From Berberis thunbergii (lineage: Eukaryota > Streptophyta > Magnoliopsida > Ranunculales > Berberidaceae), in the NCBI GenBank assembly GCA_003290165.1, contig QNQO01000819.1, forward strand, positions 186,001 through 250,000: 64,000 nt of DNA. The letters are read 5' to 3'. The notes under the pieces were generated by a model. It was given only the letters and a program-made list of their open reading frames with translations. It made no database searches and had not been told where the DNA came from. Made by a program: the position numbers and the translations under genes. This document shows positions 1-11,337 of this stretch, piece by piece (the stretch's first letter is position 1; every line of letters starts with the position of its first letter).

Positions 1-71
1 TCTTAAAATTAGGGTTTTCTGGTTTAGGTTCTTGCTAAGATTAATGTTGTATTGGCCTTGTTTGTATTCAG

Positions 72-860
72 TTATCGGTGAACAAGGGCATCTAATGGAT
101 GGTAATGATCGCCATATTTATAACCTTAGCCAGCTTCCTATGCTACAAGGGTACAACAAGAGGCCTACCTCAAGTTTCAGGTACGGAAACAAACTCACCT
201 TTGTTTAGTAGGAAGTGTTAATTGCTTTTGATGATCCTAACATCATAAAGTTACTCTTTTTCAAGATATGATGGCGCTTCATGGAGCAACAGCGGACCAT
301 GGCGAACTAATTCTTACATGGGTGGACTACCGGAGGATGGGGGAAGGTCTGGATTTTACGGTCTAGTGAGCCACACATCTAATCTGATGAACTTCTACAT
401 GGGTACTAATTTCGATCCAAATGAACAAGTTAAGAAGAGAAGCCATGGAAGTAGTCTTCAAGACGAAATTCAATTACCATATGATCGTGAATCTTGGCGG
501 TTGAGAATTAGTACTTCAAGTCCAATGGAACCAAACTTCAGAACCAAATTATTCCAGGGAAGAGGGATAAATCAAGAGGCAGCAAACCAGAGAATAACTC
601 AAGAAGAACAAAGCAAGGCTAAACGGAAGGCTCCTGATCATGATTTGGATTTGAATCTGTCACTCAGGATAGCACCACCAATACATGATCAAAAGCGGAA
701 AAGAGTTTTGGAGGTCGATGATGACGAAGTTGATAGCAATTTATGTCTTTCTTTATACTCACCTTCTTCTTCGTCGAAGGTTAATAAGAGGTTGAAGGAA
801 GGAGATGGATGTAGTAGAGAGCATGCAAGAATGGCAAGTACTCTGGATCTGACTCTATGA
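72..860 (+). CDS. GARP/MYB-like transcription factor, 3' exons (partial)
   Basis: This is the C-terminal part of a nuclear regulator; the DNA-binding domain lies before the window. Two exons are inferred: 72-180 (acceptor AG at 70-71, donor GT at 181) and 266-860 (acceptor AG at 264-265). The splice joins two frames into ...PTSSFR-YDGASWSNSG..., a layout I associate with At1g14600-like GARP proteins. Three EAR-type repression motifs are visible: LDLNLSL (645-665), LCLSL (741-755) and LDLTL at the extreme C-terminus (843-857). EAR motifs recruit TOPLESS-type corepressors, so a repressor role is likely. A basic KRKR stretch between the first two motifs could serve in nuclear import. The tail is acidic and serine-rich before the stop at 858-860. 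The family call rests on the tail only. Confidence 0.72.
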
Positions 861-2942
861 ATGGTTACAATTAATTCTGAGTGAGATGTTGAAGTACTTG
901 TCAAGAGAGTATGTAGATCATTGCCATGTATCAACATGCAAGGTAATAACAATTCCACTTGTTTTTACTTTGCTGTTTTTTTCTTTCTTTCTTTTCTTTA
1001 TCATCTTGCATGCATTATCTAGTTTGAACAAATGCCAAAATGGTAACAACACTTGATGTGATCCAAAAATTTTGTGTCATCTCAATTGTTCTTGAGGTTG
1101 CTAAACAAAATTTAGATTTAATATACACTACCAACAAAGATCACAGACGAGGAAAATCCAAATGTCATCCATTACTTGCATTCAAACCGACTCTAAAAAA
1201 AAACCCTTCCTGACCATGATTTCATATTAAGGTGAAGTTCTTTAAAGGGTGCTAGCTTATGCTTTTCACTTGTTCCAATATCTCTGATTTTCAGCGCGAT
1301 TTGTGAACAGAAATTATCACAGGTTTCCTGTAGCAAAATGATCAGTAATTAGGAAAGAAAGCACAAAACTATGTGACTCGTAAACATTTCTTGTTACAGA
1401 AATTGATTGATGCAATGAAAAAGTGTTTGATCTGTTTTTTTTTTTTTTTTTTTTTTAATCTATTAAGGGTTGAAACTTATGATTACTCAATCTAGGGTTC
1501 AGTAATAATTCAGGTCTTATTGTGGTGTTTTATCAAAAAGATCCAATTAGTTAACCTAGATTTTTTTTTGTCGTTGGAGTAGCTAAACTCTAAAATTTAC
1601 CTCGAAATACAACAGCATCCAAGCAATTTTGTCTTAATTCTGAACCCTAAAGATATTAAGGTTGCAATACATGTATTACCATGCAAAAAATAACTTCAAA
1701 TGGCAGTACTTGTATTAATTACCATCATCCAAACTTTGATAGTGGCAGTCCTTGCTCTATGATTGCGCCTTGTGTAATTTTCTTTCCTTTGTCCTTTCAA
1801 TATATAATAATCTTCATGTTTTACTGCAGAAAAAATATATCAAACCCAAATTATAACTTAATAAATGCATTTGTCGAAAGTTATATCATGAACATCTAAT
1901 TCAAGACTGGAAAGTGCTCTTTTGAATGACAGGATTATTGCTGTGTTCATTTATAACGGTACTTTGTAGTTTTGAGATCCTTTTTCATATCAAGACATTA
2001 GTTGCTGATCCAATTTGTTTTCTGCAATTTGGATTCACAAACCATTCTTAATCAGTGAGTACATTACCCACTTCTCTTTTTATTTATTTGTTTGTTTAAA
2101 TTTTGGGGTTTCACACAATGTGCAAATGAAACTGCTGCAACATAATGTGCCAGCAACAATTTTGACATGGAATGATCGATGTTTTTGTTTGGCTATACGA
2201 TATATTATGATGACAGATTAAAAGATGATTAAGCTCTTAGTTAAACATCTTTTGCAAGATTAAAACCTGCCAAGATATGAGATATCTTGAATAGTAGCAG
2301 AACAGTCTGTTACATACTTGTATCTCTACAAGTATACTTTGAAGTTTTGTCAGATCGATTAGTCCATTGATTCTGAATGGAAAGGTTTTGATTATCGACA
2401 GTTTTACTAATTTCAACCAAGAACTTAATTATTGTGTACTTGTGTGAGTGTTAAGGAAAACTAAAAAAGTTGGATAGTTTTCAATCAAATAGTACCATAA
2501 AATATTTCTCTTGCATTCTTTATATATGGAGGGAAAACCTGATCAGTTTTTTCTTTTCGCTAAGTTTAATACAATCTTTCGAAAATAACAAAATTACATA
2601 AAAACATGAATTCACTTAAACTAGATTACTTAATGTTCAAATATATCAATTTTAATTGATGCGTTGAGGTCTGTGACCAATATATGTATTAAAAGAGAAG
2701 TGAAAATTAAAACGGAACTTTTTTATATTAAATAAGATTAATCGCCCTGAAAACAGAATCAAATTGCTATTTTAATTAATTGTAAAATGGTGACTGATCT
2801 GCGAGGTCATCCTTGAATAAGGATTTCATGCTTCTAGGGTTGAGGTAATGGTGGTCTCCTGCAGATGATGGTGGCAGCTGAAGCAGTAGAAATTTAGTGC
2901 TAGATAAAAGAGAATAAGGTGGAATAGTTTGTATCGCGTTGA
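861..2942. other. AT-rich intergenic region
   Basis: This stretch follows the GARP-like gene and probably begins with its 3' UTR. It contains a T run at about 1434-1456 and many short AT-rich ORFs without recognisable domains. I see no gene, RNA gene or terminal-repeat element that I can support. Confidence 0.5.
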
Positions 2943-3323
2943 GAAAAAGAGTTATTAGGAAGAGCTCCTGACCAAGCCACAATGGTCGGATACTTAACAA
3001 ACACACCGGTAGATTATCTGTTGAAGAACTACGATGAATTCATGCCTCTTCAATGCAAATATTTTCAAGCCAAGCCAGCAATTAACATACAGGAATTTAT
3101 ATCGATCTACTTTCCAAAATCTCTGTAAGGAAATTTGTCTTCTTCATCTACTGGTGCTTTTCCTAGAAATTTCATGAAGAGCTGGTTGATCTCCCAAAAG
3201 CCAGAACTTGGTTTGACCTTTCATTCATCAGATGCCAAGCTCCAATGCAGTCGGGGAAAAAAAAGGGTTATGCAAAAAACTGCCATTACATACATAACGT
3301 TTAGCATAGCTAAGAGTAGATAG
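2943..3323 (+). pseudogene. Unrecognised coding-like fragment with an internal stop
   Basis: One frame stays open on both sides of a single stop (3126-3128). The first part, from 2943, includes a methionine at 2982 and text such as LLGRAPDQATMVGYLTNTP and KPAINIQEFISIYFPKS. The second part (3129-3323) reads on as LSSSSTGAFPRNFMKSW and similar. The composition is protein-like, unlike the surrounding AT-rich DNA. I do not recognise the family. It may be a decayed gene fragment, or an exon whose donor lies near the in-frame stop (a GTAAG sits at 3125-3129). No function is proposed. Confidence 0.3.
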
Positions 3324-3873
3324 GGTTCCCTTCATCAGTTTGCAAGCCCTGATACCGTAACCACTATTGCTTTTTGATTGAAGCATTTTATTAGCGATGA
3401 TCCAGTAGCACACACTCATCTACTGTTTTGTGGTGCATTACAAACCACCATTATAACAAATTTTGATAGCATTTCTATTAGGTTTTAGGAATTTACTTTT
3501 TGTATAAAGTGATACCATAACCGCGCTGAACAATAGAGAAATCCTGATATTGGAGCATGTGCTACTAGAAAACTAGTTGCCAATTTGGATTTGCACTCGT
3601 TACAAATTTCCTATTATTCGATTCGAGAGAGTTAGGGGAAGAAGGGCACATTGAAGGATGAACGAGAGTATAAAAATTTGCTAAGTAGTTTATTCAAACA
3701 AATGTAGAAAAAAAATTATTATTATTTTTTTTAATCAAATTGGGATGTTGACCCATTTTATTCCTTTAAAAATTCATGCCGGAAGGTTACATGACTGACC
3801 CTATAGGGTTAACAAAAAGCCGAAACAAACTCGCACAAAAGATATGATTCACCAATACAAGCCTAGACAATAA

Positions 3874-6013
3874 TTAGTCATTGTACCTTTTGTTTTCTTT
3901 CCTAGTTCTATTGGATTTTCGGGGGCAAATGCTGATATCTTTGGTGTGGCCCCTCTTATTCATCTTTCTGTCTGACATAGCTCCTAAATCCAAATCACTG
4001 TTCGCTGCCTGTGGACCAAGCTCAGATTCTGAGTTGACTTCATCACTATCCTCACTAATACTTTCGAGTGTATTAATATTCAATTTCGGCAGTCGAAGTA
4101 GCCTATTTTCTTTGAGCAAAGATATAGCCTTATTCAAGTTGTCTCCGACTCTTCTATAATCCGGGGAAGTTTTGATAGCGTATTTGTCAAAATGTCTCTT
4201 TAACCTGACCAAAGACTAAAACTCATCATCCGAGGGTTCCTGCACTTGCTGACCCTGCATAGCATCCCCTAGCTCTGTGCTAGTAGCACCGAGGTGCCCC
4301 CCATATGAGTAACGAAAACCAATTGTGCCGACTGAATTCCAACATCACCAGGTTCAATATGATGTTCTCCATTTGGCCTAGAACTATTAACTGCGAGCAC
4401 TGGAAAAGACCCTGCATTTTCTGCTCTGAGTGGTGCTTGCTCTGAACGTGGCGAACTGAGGACACACCCTGTTTCTATCGCAACGTCCCCTGTATTGGGC
4501 GAAATGCACTCTGTTTTAGAACCAGAGTGGCCAATCTCTTCACTCCCTGGATTGTCAACGTGCTGCATCCCTGGAGCCTCTTGCTGTGGCGACATGATCA
4601 TATTTGTTCGCTGAAGACCTGGAGCATCCTGCCCAATCGAAACAGCTGCAGTCGAAACACTGGCTGCTCCTCGCGACGCTGACAGTTGAAGAACTATAGG
4701 ACTGTTATTATTGTATATGTTCGTGTCGTCCAAACGACTACTCAGCGCCCCTGAATTGACCGCATCCTCCTGATTTAATGTCATTGCTTGTTTTCCACAT
4801 ACATTTTCAATCTCTGAAACTGTATACCCTGCCTCAAGTAGGCATTCATCCGTAGATTCTGGAACAACCTCGGCATTATCATGAGCCGTTTCCTTCCCAA
4901 CCAATTGTTTATCCGCTTGATCACACACCACTTCCTCAACATCCTCCCTAAGTGACGCAAAACTATTTGACAACACCAATTTAACCAGATCTTTGGCCAC
5001 TTGTCTCTGAACACCAAATTCCTCCTTAATCTCCACACCTTGCCAATTTTTTATACCACTCGTACCCACTTCTGGAGTGGGCAATTTCTCTTTTTGGCAA
5101 TAGGAGCATACTGTTGCTTTATAATTTTGGTTTCGACCTTGGGCTTGGCATTGCCTTTCTCTGCTTAAGCTAGGTCAGGGGCTCTCCCACTACCCTTAAG
5201 ACCTAACTTTTTCCTACAAAACTCCTCCTGATGCCCTATCAAAGAACAAAATGCACATTATTTGAAGCTTGTATATTCAATCTTCTGCCAGAAACCCCTA
5301 TTGTTAGCCCTATCAATCCAAACTCTATTTGGTAAAGATTCCGCCAAAGTCATCTCCACGCAAACACGGGCAAAACCCGGGCGTGATAGGCATCTAGTAT
5401 GATCATCCATTTGCAAAAAACCACCAAAAGAATTCACAATTGCTTTCAAGAGAGGATGATGAAATAAATGCAAAGGTAAGTTAGGCAACTCTACCCACAA
5501 AGGCACCGAGATCGGGTCTTCCTTCAAACTGAATCCAACATGCCAACGGAAAGCTTTGAAACAAACTTCATGAATCGAAAAAGAATCCCTTGACAGAACT
5601 TTCTTTGCTTCCACCTCAGATTGAAGGCGGACTAACACGTGACGTTGATCAAGCAAACCAAGCTAAAAATCGCCTAGAATTCCCCATGTCCTATGTATCG
5701 AATCTCGAATATCTGCCAATGTTGGTCTATAGCTAGAGAATTTTAAAACAATCACATGCTGTTCTATGAACGCCTCTCCACGTACTTCATCCAAAGCCGT
5801 GATGCCGATTGTTGGGGCTCCATCTTTGCGGAATCGAGTACCTTTTACATGTATATCCGCAACTTCGTCAACCAAAATTTTACCCAAGATTTGGGCGAAG
5901 GATGATTTGACCGTCCCTTCCACGGGTCCCCCGGGAAGAGGGATGGCGGCTGGAGGAGCCGACATCACATCAAGAACACAGCCCAATCCAGTCCTGCTGT
6001 CAGCCTGATGCAT
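3874..6013 (-). pseudogene. LINE ORF1 (gag-like, DUF4283) with frame breaks
   Basis: This encodes the RNA-binding gag-like protein of a plant LINE. Reading from 6013 down, 6013-5663 gives a proline-rich start and the beginning of the DUF4283 fold. 5656-5258 continues it in another frame, with text such as VLVRLQSEVEAKKVLSRD and the family-typical PLWVELPNLPLHLF. 5084-4269 is a low-complexity Ser/Ala/Glu-rich stretch. 4212-3874 is a charged tail with SEDSDEVNSESE. Breaks lie near 5660, 5090-5260 and 4215-4269. The usual CCHC zinc knuckle after DUF4283 is not evident; it may be lost in the break near 5100-5250. It is not an intact protein. Confidence 0.6.
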
Positions 6014-6149
6014 GCGACAAACGGTGGAGGCTTGTCGGCGGCTGTGAAGGCGGCGAGTCGAGCGTCAACCCCACACGACAGAGCAAGTGTCGGCGGCGCT
6101 GGCGCACTCTGCGCGAAACTTCGTTGCGCTCGACCTTCTGCTCCCTCTC

Positions 6150-6320
6150 TCGCGAAATCCCTCTCCCTCTCTCGCGACTCACAAAACCCTTCTCCCTCTC
6201 TCACGAAACCCTTCTCTGCGCTCGACACCCGAAACCCTTCTCTGCGCTCGACACCCGAAATCCTTCTCCCTCTCTCGCAGCTGGTCGCGAAACCCTTCTC
6301 GCGACTATTCGCGAAACCCC
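6150..6320. repeat. Degenerate short tandem repeats in the LINE leader
   Basis: Units of about 20-30 bp built on GAAACCCTTCTC followed by TGCGCTCGACACCC or CCTCTCTCGC are repeated several times, two of them nearly identical (about 6212-6267). On the LINE coding strand this is the 5' leader. Plant LINE 5' UTRs often carry such repeats with promoter activity; that role is inference here. Confidence 0.55.
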
Positions 6321-6507
6321 TATCTGAACTTTTCAAATGGACTTGGTAAACTATAGATGTTGATAAAACACATTTTCAGACACTCATTTAGCTTCTTTTG
6401 ATGATATTAAAAGAACAGTGTAAGGTACAAAACCCGATTCCATAAGAAACCCAACTAGTTTTATAAACACGGTAGGAAAATATGGAGCATCATATCCTTC
6501 CATTTTG

Positions 6508-6938
6508 ATAAAGGTCCATGCTAAATAACACCACCAATTTCACTGAAAGACGTATACTACCACTATATATAAACAACAAAAAACCCTTAATCCTCTTCTC
6601 TTCCTATCTTCTTGATCAACCACCACTGCCAACTCTCTTCCACTTCACCACCACCACCTCTTCTCCTCCTCCTCCTCCTCCTCCCTTCTTCTTCTTCTTC
6701 TTTTTTATCACCACAACCACCACACTACGCCATCGCCATCTCTATTCCTCCTCCGCTTCACCACCACCATCTCTCATCTCACGTCTCCTCCCATCTTCCT
6801 CTTCTTCTTCTCTGTTTTTTTTCTTCTTTCAGTAAGTGGTGGTCTCTTTCGAAAAGGTGGTGGTGTCATTCAGAAAGTAAATGATTGATGGTGTCCTTCA
6901 GCAAAAAAATGATGGTGTTATTTAGCAGAGGCCTTTGA
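6508..6938. mobile_element. Small terminal-inverted-repeat element (MITE-like)
   Basis: The left end AAAGGTCCATGCTAAATAAC and the reverse complement of the right end AAAGGCCTCTGCTAAATAAC match closely. Similarity continues for about 45 bp with several mismatches (ACACCACCA against ACACCATCA). The interior is pyrimidine-rich (TCC and CTT runs, 6650-6835) and has no transposase. I could not find a convincing target-site duplication, so the superfamily is left open. Confidence 0.55.
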
Positions 6939-8204
6939 CAAATCATGCCTCAGTATACCTCAATGAATAGTGTAACTTGATTCCATAATAGTGTAACCAT
7001 TGATTCATTATACATAGTAACGATATTATCCAAATTTAAACATTTGCAATTTTTTATAACTTTTGTGACAAATTTTCCTTATTTAATGTGAAACTATTCA
7101 AGCCAACACTATTCCAACAAAATATACAAGTTATCATAATTGTTTAAAGTTGAAACTATAAAAAATCATCTGGGAAGGTCCCATTTGATGCCTTAAGAAC
7201 ATCACAATTGGCATGCTCTCCCTATGCTTTCAAACCTAAGACATACTTTTCAAATAGTTCACTTTATTTAGGTTAGAATTAAGAACTTTAAAACATATCC
7301 ATGGTTCTATTTTGAGTAGCAATAATTAATCAGAGAAAAATGGATGTATCACAACACTTCATTTTAGTGATTAAATTGCCACCATGGGCAGATGATCCTA
7401 ATTCTGCAAGGCTCAATATAAATTGTATTGGACTTCTATGGCCGCAAGACTCAATTAAATTTGAGATCGACTACAAGCCATGAATCCGGAGTTGGGCTAA
7501 GCTGCAATAAAGTATATGTTTGAATGTGTGATTATTTTGTTATGCCCCCATCCCCCATCTCTTGTTTTTCTTATCCTCCTTCATGATCTCATCATCTCCT
7601 GTTCCTCTTCCTCTGTCATTCGATGTTCATTACTACGCTCACTCAGGCAATTCTAGTACAACATCAGTAGACATTAAAGGATCAGCCGCTCAAGTATTCA
7701 CAACTCTGGTTACGCATATATCTCGATTATATAATGCAAGTTTTTTTTTTTTGAAATAGTGAAGGTGTGTTTTTGTCCTGATTTTTGGATTACCCAAAAT
7801 ACCCTTTTAAGTCTCAACACTATTATATTTACAAGAAAAACCAATAGATAGGCGAACAATGACCAGAGGTAATTTGTAATTGTAAATGAAAAATATTACA
7901 CACATGTACCATTTTACCCTTATAAATTCATATTATTTACAATCAAAACCTGCTCCCATCAAATATTGTTAATTATATCTAAGTTCCTAACATAATTTAT
8001 TTAAAGTTCTTAATTATTTGTAAAATATACATAAGCCCTTAAAATTATGAATAATTATTTTGTTTGGAATTTCAATAATAAATTTTACTCATTATTGAAA
8101 GGCTGTAATAAAATAAAATAAAAGTACTGACTATTCGCGCACAAGTAAAACGCGTAGACATTTTTTTTTATTAATTTTTTTATTTTAAAATTGGATCGTT
8201 TGAT
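6939..8204. other. AT-rich intergenic region
   Basis: There is no supported gene. It contains homopolymer T runs near 7740 and 8160 and long AT-rich blocks (7780-8200). Short ORFs here lack domain-like composition. Confidence 0.5.
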
Positions 8205-8272
8205 CTTTTTTTATTTATTTATAAATCCATGCCCAAAGACTAAATGACTGACCCTATAGAGTTAACCAAACC
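8205..8272 (-). mobile_element. LINE 3'-end fragment, same family as 3708-6350
   Basis: A T-rich tail at 8205-8220 precedes about 50 bp matching the 3' terminus of the ORF1-only elements at 3722 and 24101, including the core TGACTGACCCTATAG. Only the 3' end is present, as in a severely 5'-truncated insertion. The adjoining sequence (8273-8592) is not related to the other copies. Confidence 0.55.
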
Positions 8273-8592
8273 AAGCTCGAAGGCTACAATATTCAACTTT
8301 ATTTTCTCGCCGCCTCCATCTCGCATGGTCGCTTGTTTTCATTGCATGAAGACTCGCTTTCGCTTCGCTCCGGTCTAGTCCATCTAAGCAGTTGCATTTA
8401 ATATCCAAATGCTTATCAACGATAAAACACATATATTCCTAATAATCAGGCAAAAACTTACAAAATCCTAATCGGTGAGTGTCACCTCAGTATGTATATA
8501 AGCCAACGTGCCTTCACCGTGTCCATGTCCATATCCAAAACGAGAGCCTGCCACGTCAAATTTATAATGAAATGTCGTCCCCCACTGTCGTG

Positions 8593-9033
8593 TGTCACAA
8601 CTATCTTCTTGCCTAGCCAAGTGAGGTTGGCAAGTGTAAATAATGTAGAGTATTCCACATTGTTCTAGAGAGAGTTCTCTAGAATCTCCCATAAAATTTC
8701 ATAGAGTTACATAGGATTCTAGTCCTTAGATATTTCTAAGAAAGTGTGTAGAAGTTCATTGTAGACCGTTAGATCAAATTGATTACCACCGTCCATTGAG
8801 GAGGTGGAGTTGTATAAATAGGCTAAGGCCTCATTTGTTGTAATCACCTCTGAGAATTCAAACAATACAAGTTCTAGTTCTCTTAAGCTTTATTGTGTGT
8901 TCTTAGTTTGCTTAGTTTTTTAAAGTCTAAGTAAGTCTTTTGTGGGCAAGGCTGACTAACTTTCTTTGATAAGTCGGGGCAAAGTTTTGCTAGTGCAGTA
9001 CGGGAAGTACTTGTGAAAAGAAAGCTCGTGACA
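8593..9033 (+). repeat. 5' LTR of the Ty3/gypsy element
   Basis: This 441-bp repeat begins TGTCACAACTATC and ends CTCGTGACA. It aligns over its whole length with 14577-15008, with scattered substitutions and small indels. TATAAATA at 8813-8820 is a plausible U3 promoter TATA box and is conserved in the other LTR. Confidence 0.92.
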
Positions 9034-9035
9034 GT

Positions 9036-9050
9036 TGGTATCAAAGCCAA
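9036..9050 (+). other. Primer-binding site (initiator tRNA-Met type)
   Basis: TGGTATCAAAGCCAA starts two bases after the LTR. It differs by one base from the usual plant PBS TGGTATCAGAGCC that pairs with the 3' end of initiator tRNA-Met and primes minus-strand DNA synthesis. Confidence 0.85.
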
Positions 9051-9087
9051 GTTTGGCAAGGTTGGTGAAATCATCCTACACAAGATA

Positions 9088-10358
9088 ATGTCGTCAAAGG
9101 TCAACGACCCAGCAATTGGAAACAACGACAAAGATGGGAAAGTCCGCAAGGACAAGTTGAAGGACATGATCGCTGCGATTGATGAAAGGTTGGCTAAGTT
9201 GTGTGCCACCATGTTCGACTTGAGGGAGAAAGTCGAAGACATGGACCAACGCATCGAGGGGCAAACGTCCAATGGGGAGGACCAAGAGCTCCGGGAAGAG
9301 ATGCAAGGAGGCTTGAACGCAGTAGTGGACATGGTTTCTAAGAAGATCGAGTCCCTTGAAGCCCAAATTATTGTCAAAGATGCGGAGATGTATGCTTACA
9401 GGGAAATAGTTGAGAAGCTAGAAACTCAACTCAGTGTGTATGGCTGCGGTAGCCAATGGTGGGACTACAACAGGGACAATCACCCACAAAGTCGAAGCTC
9501 CCAAACCTAAGGCCTATGGTGGGGCAAGGAGTGCAAGGGAGATCGACAACTTCTTGTGGAACACTATGCGGTTGGCATAATAGATGAAGCATCAAAGGTA
9601 CGTAGTGTCTCCTTATATTTAAATGATGTTGTTACAGTTTGGTGGCGCGGAAGGTCTGATGATGTCAAGAAATGATTGTGCACCATTGACACTTGGGAAG
9701 AATTTACGAAGGAACTCAAAAGACAATTCTACCCGGAGGATGCCAAAAACGAAGCTAGGGCCAAGCTTCGTCGCCTTCAACATAAGGAAGGCCACATAAG
9801 GGAATATGTGAAGGAGTTATCGGAGTTGCTCTTGGAGATTCCTGACATGGGAGAAAATGATGCTTTGTTTAACTTCCTTGATGGCCTAACAGGTTGGGCC
9901 AAGTTGGAATTGAAGAGGCGAGGTGTGCAAGACCTTGCAACGGCTATGGCTGCGGCCGAATCCTTGATTGAGTTCAAGAGAAATGACTCATCCAAGGGGG
10001 GGCAAGGGAAAAGGCCGAATAATGATGGCAAAGGTGGGGGAGACAAAGAGAAGTCCACCAAGGAACACAAGTACTTCAAAGACAAGGGGAAAGAGAAAAA
10101 AGAAAAGAGATGGATCGCCCAAGAAGATATCTTGCTTCTTATGTAGTGGACCCCATCGGGCATTTGAGTGTCCCATTCGGGGGAAACTTGTCGCGTTTGT
10201 CATGGAGGAAGAAGCAAATGAGGAAAGGAGGATCGCCTCAATGAAGCTCCTAAGTGCCATTCAAGCTAAGGTCGAAGAACAACCACGTGGAACGATGTAC
10301 GTGGAGACCGAGATTGGGGACAAGACTTTGAAAGCCATGGTGGATACCGGAGCCGACA
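9088..10358 (+). pseudogene. Ty3/gypsy gag and start of protease
   Basis: A coiled-coil-like N-terminal region starts at the methionine at 9088 (MSSKVNDPA) and breaks near 9510. The gag core follows at 9676-10146 (WEEFTKELKRQFYP, EGHIREYVKELSELLLEI), typical of retrotransposon gag. A frameshift near 10100-10140 moves the CCHC zinc knuckle CFLCSGPHRAFEC into another frame (9968-10435). That frame runs into the aspartic protease start, AMVDTGAD at about 10335-10358. The hAT-like insertion cuts immediately after the DTGA catalytic motif. Gag would package element RNA and the protease would mature the polyprotein, but neither reading frame is intact. Confidence 0.85.
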
Positions 10359-11337
10359 TAGGGATGGCAATGGGGCGGATTTTCACAGATATCGGCCCCA
10401 CCCAATCCGTTTGGGGTGGTTTTGGATATGCCTAAACGGATTTTGGGGCGGATACAGATATCTAAACAACATCCATTAAATATTCGGGGCGGATACAGAT
10501 TTGGCCATATCCGCTCCACGGATATCCGTTTAAGTGTTGATATTACAAAAATACCCTCAACCCTTTATATGCTAAAAAAATAATACCCTCAACCCTTACA
10601 TATGCCTCTCACCTCTTTCTCTCAATCACTTTCACTTCTGAAAAAAAAAATACACTCAGCTCTCACAAACCAGATGAGCGACTTCATCCCTTATTCTCCT
10701 TCGACTTTTCGAGCGATTTCCCTTCGAGCGACTCAGCGTTGGCCGCAAGTGACGACCCTTCAAGCGACCTTCCTTCGAGCAACTTCCCTTCTCTCTCACA
10801 GCGAAGGTCGCGAGCGACCTCCCTTATTCTCTCTCATAGCGAAGGCCGACCCTCCCTTCTTCTCTCTCACAGCGAAGGTGGAGACCCTCGCTTCTTGTCG
10901 CCCCTTCTTCTCTTTCATAGCAAAGGCGGAGATCAAGATCGATTTTTTTGAGATCAAGATCGATTTTCTGAGATCAGAGATCGATTTTTTTTGTTATAAT
11001 TTTCTATATTTCAGATCTGATATCAGATTTTTTTTTTGTTATAATTTTTGTATATCTCAGATCTGATACAGATAATGATTTTTTTTGTTATAAATTTTGT
11101 ATATGTATGGATTATTTGTAATGTTGGTATGGATTTTTGTATTTTTGTTATAATTTCTGAAGTTAGATGGATAACCGCAAACGGATTGGTGGATCGGGGA
11201 AGATATCTGCCAATCCGCACAGGGCGGTTATGATTTATAATAAAAATTGTAAACGGATTTGGCGAGCTGATTGGGGATCCGTTATTCCTGACGGATCAGG
11301 GATGGATTTGCTCAAATCCACCTCGTTGCCATCCCTA
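10359..11337. mobile_element. Non-autonomous hAT-like element, copy 1
   Basis: The ends are inverted: TAGGGATGGCAA on the left and TTGCCATCCCTA on the right, with related sequence continuing inward. An exact 8-bp duplication AGCCGACA flanks it (10351-10358 and 11338-11345), the size made by hAT transposases. Removing the insert plus one duplication restores the host protease frame DTGAD-TVYMAKDL. The interior is CT-rich and then AT-rich, with no transposase domain, so it needed a transposase in trans. A 1089-bp relative lies at 56107-57195. Confidence 0.9.

Larger units (their letters stand above)
3708..6350 (-). mobile_element. LINE-type element carrying ORF1 only
   Basis: The minus strand holds, 5' to 3', a CT-rich repeated leader (about 6350-6150), a gag-like ORF1 with a DUF4283-type domain, a short 3' UTR and an A/TAA-rich tail (plus strand 3708-3735). 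The last 580 bp closely match 24101-24655, and about 70 bp of the 3' end recur at 8205-8272. Three copies sharing one 3' terminus is what LINE retrotransposition produces. No endonuclease or reverse transcriptase is present between ORF1 and the tail. The element is therefore either internally deleted or a non-autonomous family mobilised by another LINE. I found no clear target-site duplication. Confidence 0.65.

Noticed and set aside
689..958. Minus-strand ORF over the GARP-like gene
   Set aside because: It overlaps the well-supported EAR-motif exon on the other strand and has no domain-like composition.
5766..6356. Several plus-strand ORFs over the LINE leader
   Set aside because: They arise from the CT-rich tandem repeats and the antisense of ORF1.
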